8,788 nucleotides of DNA from contig JASLEG010000338.1 in NCBI GenBank assembly GCA_030151225.1, positions 1 through 8,788 on the forward strand, read 5' to 3'. Below are positions 1-5,560 of this stretch, one piece after another. The translations under genes were made by a program, and so were the position numbers. This stretch comes from Burkholderia sp. GTDB taxonomy: Bacteria > Pseudomonadota > Gammaproteobacteria > Burkholderiales > Burkholderiaceae. The first letter of the stretch is position 1. Each line of letters begins with the position of its first letter. The notes beneath the pieces are model-generated. The model was not told the origin of the DNA and did not search any database. It saw only the letters and a program-made list of their open reading frames with translations.

Positions 1-52
1 CGTCACGGTAGGAAAGACCTTGGGCGTCGGGAGCGGATTTCGGAGAAGTCAT
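1..52 (-). CDS. purM: Phosphoribosylformylglycinamidine cyclo-ligase (AIR synthetase), N-terminus only
   Basis: Only the first 17 codons lie in the window. Reading the minus strand from the ATG at 52-50 gives MTSPKSAPDAQGLSYRD, which runs off the left edge. The SAPDAQGLSYRDAGVD-type opening is what I recall for Burkholderia PurM, and LSYRDAGV-like N-termini are typical of the family. PurM is cytosolic and performs the ATP-dependent ring closure of FGAM to AIR, the fifth step of purine synthesis. It points away from hda, and a purM close to hda is a recurrent arrangement in proteobacteria. No clear Shine-Dalgarno sequence precedes the ATG; the adjacent bases on the minus strand read ATTCCCCC. 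A TAAAAT hexamer lies about 30 bases upstream. The call rests on a short peptide plus context, so it is probable rather than certain. Confidence 0.75.
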   Translation of the reverse strand, partial: MTSPKSAPDAQGLSYRD

Positions 53-316
53 GGGGGAATGCGAGAAGGTCGGTAAAATGCGATTTTACCCGAAGCCGGA
101 CGCCCGGCCGAATTCCCGCGCCGATCTTTCGACGGAAACCAACGTGTCCGCCACCGTGTCCGATTCGCCCCCGATTCCCATGCCCGCCGTCGCGTGCCTC
201 GCCGCGCCACCGGCCGGCCCGTGCAAGCCGCGCCGGTCGTGGCCCGGCGCGGGTTTCGATCGATCGCTCGCGGCCTCCGGCGCCAGGCGCGCGCCCGCAT
301 CCGAGCGCTTCGCATC
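53..316. other. purM-hda divergent intergenic region
   Basis: This 264-bp stretch separates the purM ATG from the chosen hda GTG. Apart from the TAAAAT palindrome near its purM end, I recognise no gene. The plus-strand frames open across it give Ala/Arg/Pro-rich translations without membrane segments or familiar motifs, as expected of random GC-rich DNA. In many proteobacteria a PerM/AI-2E-type permease gene lies near purM and hda; no trace of one is visible here. It is best read as the regulatory region and long 5' leader for hda. Confidence 0.5.
72..90. promoter_or_regulatory. Palindromic divergent promoter candidate between purM and hda
   Basis: GGTAAAAT (72-79) and ATTTTACC (83-90) form a perfect 8-bp inverted repeat around GCG. 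Each strand therefore carries the same TAAAAT hexamer, a good match to a sigma-70 -10 element (TATAAT). On the minus strand the hexamer ends about 30 bases from the purM ATG, a normal distance for a promoter with a short leader. On the plus strand it lies about 240 bases from the hda GTG. I see no good -35 box at 16-18 bp spacing on either strand. The symmetry also suits a dimeric regulator's operator. The repeat is seen directly; the promoter role is inferred. Confidence 0.4.
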
Positions 317-1042
317 GTGACCGCCACCCGTCAACTCACGCTCGATCTCGACACCCCGCCGCCGCGCACGTTCGAGAACTTCACCATCGGCGCCAACGAC
401 GAGCTCGTCTCGCGGCTGCGCCGGCTCGATCTCGCGCTCGCCGCGGGCCCCGTGGCAGACCGGTCGTTCTACGTGTGGGGCGAGGCCGGCAGCGGCCGCA
501 GCCACCTGCTGCAGGCGCTCGTCTACGACACCTCCTACGGCAGCGCGCGCTATCTGAGCCCGCAGAGTCCGCTCGGCGCGATCGCGTTCGACCCGCGTGT
601 GTCGCTGTACGCGGTGGACGACATCGACGCGATGAACGACACCCAGCAGATCGCGCTGTTCAACCTGTTCAACGAGGTGCGCGCCCATCCGTCGAGCGCG
701 TTCGTGGGCGCCGGTCCCGCCGCGCCGCTCGCGCTCGAGGTGCGCGAGGACCTGCGCACGCGCCTCGGCTGGGGCCTGGTGTTCCACCTCGCGCCGCTGC
801 CCGACGCCGACAAGGCCGCCGTGTTCAAGCGCGCCGCGAAAGACCGCGGCATCGCGCTGGCCGACGACGTGCCGGCCTACGTGCTCACGCATTACCGGCG
901 CGACATGCCGAGCCTGATGGCCCTGCTCGACGCGCTGGACCGCTTCTCGCTGGAGCAGAAACGCGCCGTGACGCTGCCGCTGCTGCGCACGCTGCTGGCC
1001 ACGCTCGAGCGCGAAGCGGCCGCTTCCGGCCGGATCAAGTAG
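317..1042 (+). CDS. hda: DnaA regulatory inactivator Hda
   Basis: This is a 241-residue, AAA+ DnaA-like protein. Hda binds the DNA-loaded sliding clamp and stimulates hydrolysis of DnaA-bound ATP (RIDA), preventing re-initiation of replication. Visible motifs are a clamp-binding hexapeptide QLTLDL at residues 6-11, a Walker A-like GEAGSGRSH at 55-63 with Arg in place of the usual Lys (normal for Hda), Walker B AVDDID with D101/D102, a box VII arginine finger in RTRLGW (R139), and a sensor 2 region around RRDMPSL (R184/R185). The frame stays open upstream to an ATG at 194, but I chose GTG 317. It puts the clamp motif at the extreme N-terminus, gives the usual family length, and removes an Arg-rich low-complexity leader. 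The ribosome-binding site is weak. The gene is first in the plus-strand run and ends 21 bp before the HAD gene. Confidence 0.93.
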   Translation: MTATRQLTLDLDTPPPRTFENFTIGANDELVSRLRRLDLALAAGPVADRSFYVWGEAGSGRSHLLQALVYDTSYGSARYLSPQSPLGAIAFDPRVSLYAVDDIDAMNDTQQIALFNLFNEVRAHPSSAFVGAGPAAPLALEVREDLRTRLGWGLVFHLAPLPDADKAAVFKRAAKDRGIALADDVPAYVLTHYRRDMPSLMALLDALDRFSLEQKRAVTLPLLRTLLATLEREAAASGRIK

Positions 1043-1063
1043 CTTCAAGTAAAATGCCCCTCC
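1035..1063 (+). promoter_or_regulatory. Candidate promoter giving a leaderless HAD-phosphatase mRNA
   Basis: At the hda stop there is a tandem 7-bp repeat TCAAGTA (1035-1041 and 1045-1051), the second copy running into TAAAAT (1050-1055). That hexamer ends only 8 bases before the ATG at 1064, so a transcript from it would begin at or next to the start codon. The 8 bases between are GCCCCTCC, which is pyrimidine-rich and cannot act as a Shine-Dalgarno sequence. No good -35 box is seen at normal spacing. The alternative is that the HAD gene is translated from hda read-through transcripts and the hexamer is chance. Confidence 0.35.
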
Positions 1064-1750
1064 ATGACAAATCTGGCACTCTTTGACCTCGATCACACGC
1101 TGATCCCCACCGACAGCGACCACGAATGGGGTCGCTTCATGATCAGGCTCGGCCTCGTCGACGCGGAAAGCTTCCAGCGTCAGAACGACCGTTTCTACGC
1201 GCAGTACAAGGCCGGCACGCTCGACATCCACGCCTATCTGGCCGCGGCGCTCGCGCCGCTGGCCGGCAAGCCGCGCGCGCAGCTCGACGCGTGGCACGCG
1301 CAGTACATGCAGGAGGTGATCCGCCCGGCCATGCTGCCGGCCGCGGTCGAACTCGTGCAGCGCCACCGCGACGCGGGCGACCTCTGCTGCATCGTCACCG
1401 CCACCAATGCCTTCGTCACGCGCCCGATCGCCACGGCGTTCGGCGTCGAGACGCTGATCGCGTGCGAGGTCGAGACCGTCGACGGCACGTCGGGCTCGGA
1501 CCTGACGGGCCGCGCCACCGGCGTGCCGAGCTTCCGCGAGGGCAAGATCGCGCGCACCGAAAGCTGGCTCGCCTCGCTCGACAAGACGCTGGCCGATTTC
1601 GAGCACAGCTATTTCTACAGCGACTCGCACAACGACATTCCGCTGCTGGCCCGGGTGACCGACCCGGTGGCGACCAACCCCGACGACACGCTGCGCGCGC
1701 ATGCCCGCGAACACGGCTGGCGCATCCTCGATCTCTTCCAAGCCTCGTGA
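1064..1750 (+). CDS. HAD-superfamily subfamily IB phosphatase (SerB-like)
   Basis: This 228-residue soluble hydrolase carries all four HAD motifs. Motif I is FDLDHT with nucleophile D8 and acid/base D10; motif II is IVTAT, where T112 is the likely phosphate-binding residue; the motif III lysine is K161 in EGK; motif IV is SDSHND with D187 and D191 for Mg2+. Residues about 15-100 form the helical cap expected of subfamily I. The pattern fits the HAD-IB group that includes phosphoserine phosphatase-like enzymes, and homologues are often labelled phosphoserine phosphatase. The substrate cannot be read from the sequence and nothing nearby points to serine synthesis, so I give no gene symbol. No Shine-Dalgarno sequence is visible before the ATG. 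The TGA overlaps the pcnB GTG by four bases (GTGA, 1747-1750), suggesting translational coupling. Confidence 0.9.
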   Translation: MTNLALFDLDHTLIPTDSDHEWGRFMIRLGLVDAESFQRQNDRFYAQYKAGTLDIHAYLAAALAPLAGKPRAQLDAWHAQYMQEVIRPAMLPAAVELVQRHRDAGDLCCIVTATNAFVTRPIATAFGVETLIACEVETVDGTSGSDLTGRATGVPSFREGKIARTESWLASLDKTLADFEHSYFYSDSHNDIPLLARVTDPVATNPDDTLRAHAREHGWRILDLFQAS

Positions 1751-3339
1751 TCAAGAAACTCATCCGCAAGCTGCTCGGGCAGGACGATATCGCCGCCCAA
1801 GACGACACCGCCCCGATCGAGCCCACGCCGGTCGCGACGCCCGCCGACGCCGTGGCCGCGGCATCGCCCGCCGACGCCCGCAAGGTCGCCCAGCAGGCCG
1901 CGCGCGACGCCGCCAAGGTGGCCGCGAGCCGCACCGAGCCCACCATCGTGCCGGCCGCCGTGCACGGCATCGACCCGTCGCTGATCTCGCGCAACGCCGT
2001 GCGCGTGACCGACACGCTGCAGCAGGCCGGCTTCCGCGCCTTCATCGTGGGCGGCGCGGTACGCGATCTGCTGTTCGGCATCGCGCCGAAGGATTTCGAC
2101 GTCGCCACCGACGCCACGCCCACCGAGGTGCAGAAGCTGTTCCGTCGCGCCCGCGTGATCGGCCGCCGCTTCCAGATCGTGCACGTGCAGTTCGGCCAGG
2201 AGCTGATCGAGGTGTCGACGTTCCGCGCGCTGATGGATGCACCGGCCGAGCCGCCGCCGGCAGACACCGCGCCGCCGCGCCGCATGAAGCGCGACGAGCT
2301 CGACCGCCGCACGCATGCGGTGGACGCCAGCGGGCGCGTGCTGCGCGACAACGTGTGGGGCGAGCAGCACGAGGACGCGGCGCGCCGCGACTTCACGATC
2401 AACGCGATGTACTACGACCCCGCCACGCAGACGGTGCTCGATTACCACGACGGCATGGCCGACATGCGCGCACGCTTGTTGCGCATGATCGGCGATCCGG
2501 CCACGCGCTATCGCGAGGATCCGGTGCGGATGCTGCGCGTGGTGCGCTTCGCGGCCAAGCTCGGCTTCGACATCGAGCCGCACACGCGCGATCCGATCAA
2601 GCCGCTGGCCGACCTCATCAACAACGTGCCCGCGGCGCGCCTGTTCGACGAGATGCTGAAGCTGCTGCTCTCGGGCCACGCGCTCGCGTGCCTGAAGCAG
2701 CTGCGCGGCGAGGGCCTGCATCACGGCCTGCTGCCGCTGCTCGACGTGGTGCTCGAACAGCCCCAGGGCGAGAAGTTCATCACGCTCGCACTGAACAGCA
2801 CCGACGCGCGCGTGCGCGCCGGCAAGTCGGTGTCGCCGGGCTTCCTGTTCGCGACCCTGCTCTGGCACGACATGCGCCAGCGCTGGAACCAGTACGTCGC
2901 CAACGGCGAATTCCCGGTGCCCGCGCTGCAGCGCGCGATGGACGACGTGCTCGAGATGCAGACCGAGAAGCTCGCGATCCACAAGCGCTTCTCGGCCGAC
3001 ATGCGCGAGATCTGGGGCCTGCAGCTGCGCCTCGAGAAACGCTCGGGCCGCGGCGCGATCCGGCTGCTGGAACACCAAAGATTTAGAGCGGGGTATGATT
3101 TCCTCCCGCGGCGCTGCGAGTCCGGCGAACCGGACGAATCGGTGGCGCAGTGGTGGACGGATTTCATCGACGGCGATGCCGCCGCGCGCGAGGCCCTGCT
3201 CACGCAGGGTGCGCCGCGGCCCGCCGCGGCCGGCCCGCGCAAGCGGCGTCGCCGTGGCGGCGTACGCAACCGCCGGCCCGACGACGGCACCGCGCACGGC
3301 GCGGATGCCGCGCCGCCGGCCGCGGACGCGGACGACTGA
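1747..3339 (+). CDS. pcnB: Poly(A) polymerase I
   Basis: This 530-residue class II nucleotidyltransferase adds 3' poly(A) tails that promote RNA decay by the degradosome and exonucleases. An Ala/Pro/Asp-rich, probably disordered segment fills residues 12-75. The catalytic core follows: VGGAVRD at 101-107, KDFDVATDA with catalytic D116 and D118, GRRFQIVHV at 139-147, RRDFTINAMYYD at 213-224 and the RNA-binding REDPVRMLRVVRFAAKLGF region at 256-274. The PcnB-type tail RFRAGYDFL (445-453) is followed by a basic stretch (R498-R510) as in E. coli PcnB, which argues for PcnB over a CCA-adding enzyme. I chose GTG 1747 because it forms a GTGA overlap with the HAD stop and no ATG lies in frame before the core. 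The frame is open further upstream only as a shadow of the HAD gene. Codons 444-452 are unusually AT-rich (see findings). Confidence 0.93.
   Translation: MIKKLIRKLLGQDDIAAQDDTAPIEPTPVATPADAVAAASPADARKVAQQAARDAAKVAASRTEPTIVPAAVHGIDPSLISRNAVRVTDTLQQAGFRAFIVGGAVRDLLFGIAPKDFDVATDATPTEVQKLFRRARVIGRRFQIVHVQFGQELIEVSTFRALMDAPAEPPPADTAPPRRMKRDELDRRTHAVDASGRVLRDNVWGEQHEDAARRDFTINAMYYDPATQTVLDYHDGMADMRARLLRMIGDPATRYREDPVRMLRVVRFAAKLGFDIEPHTRDPIKPLADLINNVPAARLFDEMLKLLLSGHALACLKQLRGEGLHHGLLPLLDVVLEQPQGEKFITLALNSTDARVRAGKSVSPGFLFATLLWHDMRQRWNQYVANGEFPVPALQRAMDDVLEMQTEKLAIHKRFSADMREIWGLQLRLEKRSGRGAIRLLEHQRFRAGYDFLPRRCESGEPDESVAQWWTDFIDGDAAAREALLTQGAPRPAAAGPRKRRRRGGVRNRRPDDGTAHGADAAPPAADADD
3071..3102 (+). 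other. AT-rich rare-codon island in pcnB with a TATGAT hexamer
   Basis: Codons 444-452 of pcnB read CAA AGA TTT AGA GCG GGG TAT GAT, then TTC. Two AGA arginine codons plus TTT, TAT and GAT stand out in a gene whose codons nearly all end in G or C and whose arginines are mostly CGC. The encoded peptide QRFRAGYDF is a conserved PcnB motif, so this is not a replaced segment at protein level. The sequence includes TATGAT (3094-3099), one mismatch from the sigma-70 -10 consensus, about 270 bp upstream of folK. No good -35 is visible. An internal promoter for folK onward is possible but unproven. Confidence 0.25.
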
Positions 3340-3368
3340 GCCGTCTGACGACGCAGGAAGTGGAAGCC

Positions 3369-3902
3369 ATGACGGTTGCTTATCTCGGGCTTGGCGCGAA
3401 TCTCGGTGATGCGCGCCAAGCATTGAAGGACGCGGTGGTCTGCCTCGCGCAGCATTGCGGCGCGGTCACCGTGCTCGGCAAGTCGAGCCTCTATCGCACC
3501 GCACCGATCGACGCCACCGGCGACGATTACTACAACTGCGCGGTCAAGATCGAGACGCGTCTGCCGGCCCGCGAATTGCTCAAGCTCTGCCAGCAGATCG
3601 AGCACCACTTCGGTCGCGAGCGGCCGTTTCCCAACGCACCGCGCACCCTCGACATCGACATCCTGCTGTACGGCAACGAAACCATCGACGAGCCCGACCT
3701 CGTGGTGCCGCACCCGCGGCTGACGGCGCGTGCCTTCGTGCTCGTGCCGCTCGTCGAGCTCGACCCCGCGCTGGCGATCCCGATCCACGGCCACGCCCAT
3801 GCCTTCCTCACCGCGGTGGCCGACCAGCGCATCGAGAAGGTCCAGACCTGCCAGTGCCTGATGGCGATGAAGGCCGCCAACGATCGCAGCCGCTGCCCAT
3901 GA
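3369..3902 (+). CDS. folK: 6-Hydroxymethyl-7,8-dihydropterin pyrophosphokinase (HPPK)
   Basis: This 177-residue monofunctional cytosolic enzyme transfers pyrophosphate from ATP to 6-hydroxymethyl-7,8-dihydropterin, the step before dihydropteroate synthase in folate synthesis. The N-terminus YLGLGANLGD (5-14), SSLYRTAPI (39-47), DYYNCAVKIET (53-63) and RTLDIDILLYG (92-102) are diagnostic. D95 and D97 correspond to the Mg2+-binding aspartates carrying the same numbers in E. coli HPPK. The pterin-side motif FPNAPR departs slightly from the more common RWGPR form. A short tail with Cys residues (C161, C163, C176) extends past the core. ATG 3369 is preceded by AGGAAG at 3355-3360, eight bases away; an in-frame GTG at 3360 is possible but overlaps that site. 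The stop overlaps the next ATG (ATGA, 3899-3902). Confidence 0.95.
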   Translation: MTVAYLGLGANLGDARQALKDAVVCLAQHCGAVTVLGKSSLYRTAPIDATGDDYYNCAVKIETRLPARELLKLCQQIEHHFGRERPFPNAPRTLDIDILLYGNETIDEPDLVVPHPRLTARAFVLVPLVELDPALAIPIHGHAHAFLTAVADQRIEKVQTCQCLMAMKAANDRSRCP

Positions 3903-4582
3903 GCGCGACCCCGCTGACCGTCGTCGCGCCCGATTCGCGCCCGCCGCATCGCTACATCGCGATCGAGGGGCCGATCGGCGTGGGCAAGACCTCGCTCGCG
4001 CAGCTGATCGCCGAGCGCTGGGCGATGCGCGCGCTGCTCGAGCGAGCGCAGGACAATCCGTTTCTCGAACGCTTCTATCGCGAAGGCGCGCGCCACGCGC
4101 TGCCCGCGCAGCTGTCGTTCGCGCTGCAGCGCGCGCAGCAGGCCCACGAGCTGGCCGCGGCGCAGGCTGCCGGCCTCGCGCTGGTGGCCGACTTCATGCC
4201 GCAGAAGAACGAGATCTTCGCGCGCCTCACGCTCGGCGACGACGAATGGCAGCTGTATCGCACGCTGGCCGAGCGCATCGACGTGCCGAGCCCGGCGCCC
4301 GATCTCGTGGTGTATCTGCAGGCGAGCCCCGAGGTGCTGTACGCGCGCATCCAGAAGCGCGGCATCGCGATGGAGCTGCAGATCGGCGACGCCTACCTGC
4401 GATCGCTGTGCGACGCCTACAACGAATTCTTCTACCACTACGACCGCACGCCGGTCCTCACCGTCGCCGCGGAACACCTGAATCCGCTCGACTCGCCCGA
4501 CGACCTTGCACTGCTGATGACGCGCATCGAGACGATGCGCGGCCGCAAGGAATCCTTCGTCAAGGGCGGCGCCGACCGCTGA
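3899..4582 (+). CDS. Deoxynucleoside kinase family protein (dAK/dGK-like)
   Basis: This 227-residue P-loop kinase belongs to the deoxynucleoside kinase family, which phosphorylates salvaged deoxynucleosides with ATP. The Walker A sequence GPIGVGKTS is at 24-32 after IAIE. Family features follow: NPFLERFY (53-60), a helix rich in Gln (QLSFALQRAQQAHE, 71-84) in the substrate-binding region, VADFM (96-100) at the DRS-like position, DLVVYLQASPEVLYARI (135-151), the LID-type RIQKRGIAMEL (150-160) and YLRSLCDAYNEFF (166-178). I infer deoxyadenosine/deoxyguanosine specificity only from the bacterial subfamily, so it is not assigned. The first 17 residues are a Pro-containing leader before the core. 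It overlaps folK by four bases, implying coupled translation. Placing such a kinase between folK and panB groups it with nucleotide and one-carbon metabolism. Confidence 0.88.
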   Translation: MSATPLTVVAPDSRPPHRYIAIEGPIGVGKTSLAQLIAERWAMRALLERAQDNPFLERFYREGARHALPAQLSFALQRAQQAHELAAAQAAGLALVADFMPQKNEIFARLTLGDDEWQLYRTLAERIDVPSPAPDLVVYLQASPEVLYARIQKRGIAMELQIGDAYLRSLCDAYNEFFYHYDRTPVLTVAAEHLNPLDSPDDLALLMTRIETMRGRKESFVKGGADR

Positions 4583-4640
4583 ACGGCCCCCGCGCCGATC
4601 GGCACCGCCGCCTGCTTCTCTCAACGAACCGGATCTCCCC
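4583..4640 (+). other. Short spacer between the deoxynucleoside kinase gene and panB
   Basis: This 58-bp spacer contains the self-complementary decamer GCCGATCGGC (4594-4603) but no T-run, so it is not a convincing terminator. The bases before the panB ATG (CCGGATCTCCCC) lack a strong Shine-Dalgarno sequence. Read-through from the upstream genes into panB is likely. Confidence 0.4.
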
Positions 4641-5456
4641 ATGACCTATCTCCAGGAATCGAGCCGCCCGGCCGTGACCGTGCCGAAGCTGCAGCAGATG
4701 CGCGAGGCCGGCGAGCGGATCGCGATGCTGACCTGCTACGACGCGAGCTTCGCAGCCCTGCTCGATCGCGCCGGCGTGGACGTGCTGCTGATCGGCGATT
4801 CGCTCGGCAACGTGCTGCAGGGGCAGACCACCACGCTGCCGGTCTCGCTCGACGAGATCGCCTATCACACCGCATGCGTGGCGCGCGCCCAGCCACGCGC
4901 GCTGATCGTGGCCGACCTGCCGTTCGGCACCTACGGCACGCGCGAGCAGGCTTACGAGAGCTCGGTGAAGCTGATGCGCGCCGGCGCGCAGATGGTCAAG
5001 CTCGAAGGCGGCGAATGGCTGGCCGACACCGTGCGCTTCCTGGTGGAGCGCGCGATTCCGGTGTGTCCGCACCTCGGGCTCACGCCGCAGTCGGTGCACG
5101 CGTTTGGCGGCTTCAAGGTGCAGGGCAAGACCGAGGCCGGCGCGGCGCAGCTGCTTCGCGACGCCAAGGCGCTACAGGACGCCGGCGGCCAGCTGATGGT
5201 GCTCGAGGCGGTGCCCACGCTGCTCGCGTCCGAGCTGACGCAGTCGATCGCGGTGCCGACCATCGGCATCGGCGCCGGCGTGAACTGCTCGGGCCAGGTG
5301 CTGGTGCTGCACGACATGCTCGGCGTGTTCCCCGGCAAGCGCCCGCGCTTCGTGAAGGATTTCATGCACGGCCAGCCGAGCATCTTCGCGGCCGTGGAGG
5401 CCTACGTGCGGGCCGTGAAGGACGGCAGCTTCCCGGGCCCCGAGCATTCGTTCTGA
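4641..5456 (+). CDS. panB: 3-Methyl-2-oxobutanoate hydroxymethyltransferase (ketopantoate hydroxymethyltransferase)
   Basis: This 271-residue TIM-barrel enzyme makes ketopantoate from 2-ketoisovalerate and 5,10-methylene-tetrahydrofolate, the first committed step to pantothenate and CoA. Landmarks are MLTCYDASFA (29-38), IGDSLGNVLQG (51-61), VADLPFGTYG (90-99), KLEGGEW (120-126), HLGLTPQSVHAFGGF (144-158) and IGIGAG (208-213). Metal and catalytic residues match E. coli PanB with a constant +8 offset: D53, D92, K120, E122, H144 and catalytic E189. Length is normal for the family, and the ATG 4641 start MTYLQESS fits Burkholderia relatives. It is last in the plus-strand run, ending 33 bp before a strong terminator. 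Its folate cosubstrate links it to folK two genes upstream and to the convergent pabBC. panC is not adjacent. Confidence 0.97.
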   Translation: MTYLQESSRPAVTVPKLQQMREAGERIAMLTCYDASFAALLDRAGVDVLLIGDSLGNVLQGQTTTLPVSLDEIAYHTACVARAQPRALIVADLPFGTYGTREQAYESSVKLMRAGAQMVKLEGGEWLADTVRFLVERAIPVCPHLGLTPQSVHAFGGFKVQGKTEAGAAQLLRDAKALQDAGGQLMVLEAVPTLLASELTQSIAVPTIGIGAGVNCSGQVLVLHDMLGVFPGKRPRFVKDFMHGQPSIFAAVEAYVRAVKDGSFPGPEHSF

Positions 5457-5458
5457 GC

Positions 5459-5477
5459 GACCGGGCACGCCCTGGTC
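5459..5477 (+). repeat. Small hairpin directly after panB
   Basis: GACCGGG (5459-5465) pairs with CCTGGTC (5471-5477) around a 5-base loop, with one G-U pair when read as plus-strand RNA. It starts two bases after the panB stop and has no T-run. It could act as a 3'-end stabiliser or be chance. Confidence 0.3.
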
Positions 5478-5489
5478 GATGATGTGAAA

Positions 5490-5522
5490 AAGGCGCGGCA
5501 TCCTCGCTGGATGTCGCGCCTT
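5490..5522. terminator. Bidirectional intrinsic terminator between panB and pabBC
   Basis: AAGGCGCGGCATCC (5490-5503) pairs with GGATGTCGCGCCTT (5509-5522) around the loop TCGCT. This is a 14-bp stem with a single G-U pair on the plus strand. Read on the minus strand, the stem runs straight into TTTTT (5491-5487), making a classic rho-independent terminator 38 bases after the pabBC stop. On the plus strand the stem is followed by CGCTTTTG, a weaker U-tract, 33 bases after the panB stop. Its position between convergent genes fits dual use, with the minus-strand direction stronger. Confidence 0.88.
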
Positions 5523-5560
5523 CGCTTTTGCTGCATTGACCTTGATCGTGGCTTGGCGGC

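Noticed and set aside
194..316. N-terminal extension of hda from the ATG at 194
   Set aside because: It would add 41 Arg-rich, low-complexity residues before the clamp-binding hexapeptide, which lies at the extreme N-terminus in known Hda proteins. GTG 317 gives the normal length.
86..1741. 551-codon minus-strand open frame opposite hda and the HAD gene
   Set aside because: It is antisense to two well-supported genes, and its translation is Arg/Ala/Val/Glu-rich without domains. Long antisense frames are expected at this GC content.
1126..1746. Upstream extension of the pcnB frame through the HAD gene
   Set aside because: It overlaps the intact HAD gene in another frame and reads as Arg-rich shadow sequence. 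The GTG at 1747 gives a typical 4-bp overlap start.
1615..3423. 602-codon minus-strand open frame opposite pcnB
   Set aside because: Repetitive His/Arg/Ala/Val composition and no recognisable motif; an antisense shadow of pcnB.
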